Source: Haemonchus contortus
Lineage: Eukaryota; Nematoda; Chromadorea; Rhabditida; Trichostrongylidae
DNA: 64,000 nucleotides
NCBI GenBank assembly: GCA_000469685.2
Contig: LS997566.1
Span: forward strand, 31,181,496-31,245,495
Direction of reading: 5' to 3'
The notes under the pieces were generated by a model. That model ran no database searches. It was not told the origin of the DNA and was given only the letters and a program-made list of their open reading frames with translations. Shown piece by piece: positions 60,801 through 64,000 of the stretch. Within the stretch, counting starts at the first letter, position 1; every line of letters begins with the position of its first letter. A program made the translations under genes and the position numbers.

Positions 60801-61236
60801 ATGGGGTACTCATGGTGTGTATGTAGTGATACATAAATCTAATGAGCTATACTTTTATGATAACAAGGATGTTGTGTTCACAAAGGCCAAATAAAAGCTT
60901 TAACGAGGGAACGGGGTAGGAGATAAGGTGTCTAAGGATTCCTGCTAGTTTTATAGGTTTTCAGTGACATCATCGAAAACGTATTGAGGGGAGATAGATT
61001 CATAATGGTAGCACTTTGTTCATTACTGTTAATGAAGGACTCTTCATTATAATCCATTATACCCATCAATGAAAAAAGTACTTGTCGTCATTAATCCATA
61101 AATCATTACCCTCCCACTTCCATTAATTTATAGATAAAAATTTCATTCTTACTACAAGTGTTTGCTAATAATATTCGTGTATAATACCATAACCTTAATC
61201 ATACAAGATTTGTCTGTTTTGTATGCTGTACTGTAC
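60801..61236. other. No gene seen
   Basis: AT-rich flank of the mariner insertion. Confidence 0.5.
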
Positions 61237-61238
61237 TA

Positions 61239-62525
61239 TTAGGTCATCTCATTCAAAAGTTCGCAGACATCCAGAGGGATGACGGGATTATGAAGGAGGC
61301 TGTCACCATCCACAGTGTTTTGATCAGAAGCGCGGACCGTGAGCTACGACATTGCCCGATTTCGACATCATGGCTGCAGCAGAAGATATTGACAATTTGA
61401 AAAGAAGTATTACCGAACAGGATCAACGCGAAATTATCAAATGGGGCGCTATACAAAGAGAATCCGAAGCTCAAATTCATTGTGAGCACAATCAACAAAT
61501 GGACGGGACGGAGTTCTTCAAGCGTAATGTGCAGAAATGGGTGAGAATGTTCAAAGAAGGAAGAACGGAGACAAGTGAAGGCCGAGGTGGTGCTCACAAT
61601 GTTCACTCCGCACACGAAGAACGAGTAGCTGAAATCAAGCGTCGAATGGCTGAGCGCAGAGACTGCACCAATGCCGAACTTGCCCGCGAGACCGGCATCC
61701 CTGCTACTTCCGTTGGCCGAGTTGTGTCCAAAGATTCGAAGATGGTCAAGAAGATATGTGTATGGGTACCTCATTTACTTACAGAAGCACAGGTCCAAAA
61801 CCGAATTGATGCTTGTAGAAACAATCTTCTCCGCCACCGACGTCACCCACGACCCACGAAACGAAAGTTGGCTATAGATGAAACATAGGTGGGTTTTACA
61901 CTGAGCCCGAAAGTCACAAGCGTCGGGTTTGGATGGACGCCGATGAGGAACCGCCCGAATTGGTTCATAAAGAGTCACGTGGTTCCAAGTGGATACTCAT
62001 CATGGCAATGGATTTCTGAGGCGTGGCGTTCTGGCGACTTTGTCCTGAAAAAATGACCGTCACTTCTGAAGTGTATTGCCAGTTTCTCGACGATAAAACC
62101 GACAATTGGATGGCAGCACACAACTTCAAGAGGGCAATTATCGCTCATGACAATGCCAAGCCCCACCCATCTCGAATTGTGCAGCAGTTTTTTGAAGAAA
62201 AGAGTATTGAAACCTAGATTCGACCGCCCTATTCTCCCGAGCTCCAGCCGTGCGACTTTAACCGGTTTGGTCAAATGAATGTACGTCGCAGTGGCAAACG
62301 CCTTGACAGCTGGTCGATCGCCGAAATGGGCGTCAACAGCATTTTATCTGCACATGTTGAAGGAAAGAAGCTACTTGGTGTCCAGGTGCTATCTGGACGC
62401 TGGGAGAGGGTCGTCAACAATGATGGAGCCCACCCGACAGAACACTAGAATATTAGCTTTTTATCTTGTTTGCTGTTCGTTTTATTCGAATAAAAGCTTG
62501 CGAACTTTTGAATGAGATGACCTAA
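61239..62525 (+). mobile_element. Mariner-type transposon, 1287 bp
   Basis: Inverted termini start TTAGGTCATCTCATTCAAAA and match over about 28 bp without mismatch. TA duplications lie at 61237-61238 and 62526-62527. The length is typical of mariner elements. The transposase inside is broken. Confidence 0.95.
61352..62256 (+). pseudogene. Mariner transposase, broken by stops
   Basis: The 179-codon open N-terminal part (61352-61888) has a helix-turn-helix region (NAELARETGIPATSVGRVV) and runs to the first catalytic Asp in LAIDET, where a TAG replaces the expected Trp codon. Further on, IAHDNAKPH carries the second Asp (62149) and SPELQPCDF the third (62254), separated by 34 residues as in DD34D mariners. 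A stop and at least one frameshift lie between, so it is dead but fairly young. Confidence 0.9.
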
Positions 62526-62821
62526 TAGTTACTTCGAAATCAAATCCACCAGATTACTGATAATTCTAAATTTTAACTTATTATCTGTTGAGTTGTTCAT
62601 TCGTTACTTATAGGCGGATGAAATGTTTCCTGTTATCATTCGTAACAGTTCTCTGTAAATCGTAATGATACTCTGTGATAATTACCGATACGAGGCTCAA
62701 TCTGAACCATCGACCTGGAACATTCACCGTCATGTGGTCATTGGTAGATACTGTACATTGGGTAGGATATATCAACTATGATTAACACAGTCGTAAAGTT
62801 GATGGGAATAGAAAGGATGAA

Positions 62822-63025
62822 GGATAAGTGTTTGGGAGTTAATCAATCACGTCTGGGGATGTGCCTACACATTCGACTTCCATTCAGAATCGTAGTGGCG
62901 TATTGAATACGTATAAGCCTTTACAGTGGTTTGCGGTGGCCAGCCGATGCACATTCAGAGCTTTTATCTTCCAGACGAGTTTGGTACTTGGAGGGATGGA
63001 AGACTCGGATGGTCTAGACCAATGG
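62822..63025 (-). mobile_element. SINE 3' portion
   Basis: GAGTTAATCAATCACGTCTG, GACTTCCATTCAGAATCGTA and GCGGTGGCCAGCCGATGCAC match the 3' two thirds in reverse, with an AGGATGAAGGATAAG tail. The tRNA-like head is absent, consistent with 5' truncation during retroposition. Confidence 0.75.
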
Positions 63026-63879
63026 ATATGAGAAGCTGGAATTAATTTATGAAATTGCAGATAATTCCTTCTTTTTTCACTGCCTATCTCACCCCTCTAC
63101 CTTATGCTTTCCACTTTTCATCACAAACAAAAGTACTAATCGGCTTTCACTTGAAATCGATCGTAGTTATCCATGGTTCCAAATTGAGGACTTCAAAGTA
63201 TAGGGAATTAGGGAGACAAATTGTTTCGGGAAGGAACCATCTAGAAAAACGCAAACAATGTACGGGTACAGCAATTGTTTTGGAGTAATCTAATAGAGTT
63301 TGGCAACACCAGAAAGGAATAATTAACTCCAAGACCACCGAGTTTCAACTTTTCTCCGAGAAGTCCATTGTTTGAAACATCTGAGCCACTCAAATGCCCG
63401 AAGCCACCCATTCCTTGCATGTTTCTGTCCTCCTTTCCTGTCATTATTGTCTTTTTCCTTTTCCCGCTTGTTAATCATTTTATCAAAGGGCATGTGGAAA
63501 CACATGTGAACAAGCAAAAACAAAAACACAAGCAAAAATATTATAAAGTGGTAGCAGTAGACATTTATCCTGCCAACTACCAACTTTCTTTCACCAATTA
63601 TTCTAAGGAGAGGGCACCCCCGAAGCAATAGAAACTCGCCAAAACCATCTGGATGATCCGAATCTCCAATGACAGTCGAAGCATTGTAAACGGCTGTTAG
63701 TTATTCTTATCACTCTCATAGCTTTGGCGAACCTCGTGGTTTTGAGGATACCCTCCCCTCTATGCTAATGCTGAATGAGGAATTACGTAAATGTTTAAAT
63801 CACTACTACTCCGATTCATTGCAGCCCACATATGTACGTGGTACAACCCGATGTGATAATGTCTTCTTCTTCTTATTCT
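63026..63879. other. No gene seen
   Basis: Frames on both strands (63049-63288, 63628-63323) are low-complexity and unsupported. Confidence 0.45.
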
Positions 63880-64000
63880 TTAGCGTTTGTCCCGCTTGTA
63901 AGCGGGGTCCGCTTTTCTGATATGTTGACGCCACTTCTCCCGATTGAACGCTTGATCGGGGTGGATGTTAACCGCTTCAAGATCTCCGTGCAACGTATCG
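63880..64000 (-). mobile_element. 3' end of an RTE-like LINE running off the window
   Basis: The minus strand reads DTLHGDLEAVNIHPDQAF, NREKWRQHIRKADP and YKRDKR then TAA without interruption, the standard C-terminus of this nematode LINE ORF. A short CTT/AAG-rich tail follows the stop. The rest of the element lies beyond 64000 and could be intact. Confidence 0.85.

Noticed and set aside
61253..61774. 173-codon minus-strand frame with hydrophobic stretches
   Set aside because: Shadow of the mariner transposase on the plus strand; the transposase motifs decide the strand.

Overview
The window looks like nuclear DNA of a parasitic clade V (strongylid, hookworm-like) nematode. The evidence is small exons split by introns with TTTCAG-type acceptors, acceptor-like sites a few bases upstream of start codons (as in spliced-leader trans-splicing), RTE-type LINE remnants of the kind common in hookworms, Tc1/mariner transposons with TA target duplications, and a dense population of tRNA-derived SINEs. 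There are no bacterial operons, no viral genome and no CRISPR array. The species assignment is inference.

Three conserved genes could be rebuilt exon by exon with compatible splice phases throughout. (1) An IRF2BP-family transcriptional co-regulator, + strand, 10034-13856, has the N-terminal C4 zinc finger and the C-terminal RING-like domain. (2) A ZIP9/SLC39A9-type zinc transporter, - strand, 30316 down to 24377, has ten exons found and the last one not located. (3) The beta subunit of the signal recognition particle receptor (SRPRB), + strand, 37252-40459, has eight exons and all GTPase motifs. Splice phase also supports three short unrecognised genes: 3871-3402 (-), 18187-18615 (+) and 55358-54799 (-). 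A few isolated exon-like segments are listed with low confidence.

Layout. 1-10 kb is mostly gene-poor, with a GC-rich stretch at about 4.5-5.4 kb and another at 8.5-9.3 kb just upstream of IRF2BP. 14-24.4 kb holds repeats: SINEs, an RTE fragment and a 127-bp satellite lying directly downstream of the ZIP9 exons. 24.4-30.3 kb is ZIP9. 31.3-32.6 kb is a decayed Tc1/mariner element. 32.7-35.2 kb has unresolved exon-like segments. 37.2-40.5 kb is SRPRB, whose intron 2 carries a 443-bp fold-back element. 41-46.7 kb is a nest of transposons: a dead LINE interrupted by a hAT-like element, a Tc1-like element and a 529-bp MITE. 47-64 kb is gene-poor, with SINEs, a CAGA microsatellite, a mariner element and the 3' end of another LINE running off the right edge.

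The genes are unrelated housekeeping or regulatory loci and do not form a pathway. The most unusual material is in the repeats. One hAT-like element has two copies in two different host repeats with 8-bp target duplications, and the empty site is readable in a neighbouring SINE. The SINE family has intact A/B boxes, a CCTTTA-type tail and a 15-bp target duplication. The IRF2BP gene shows a duplicated in-frame donor segment.
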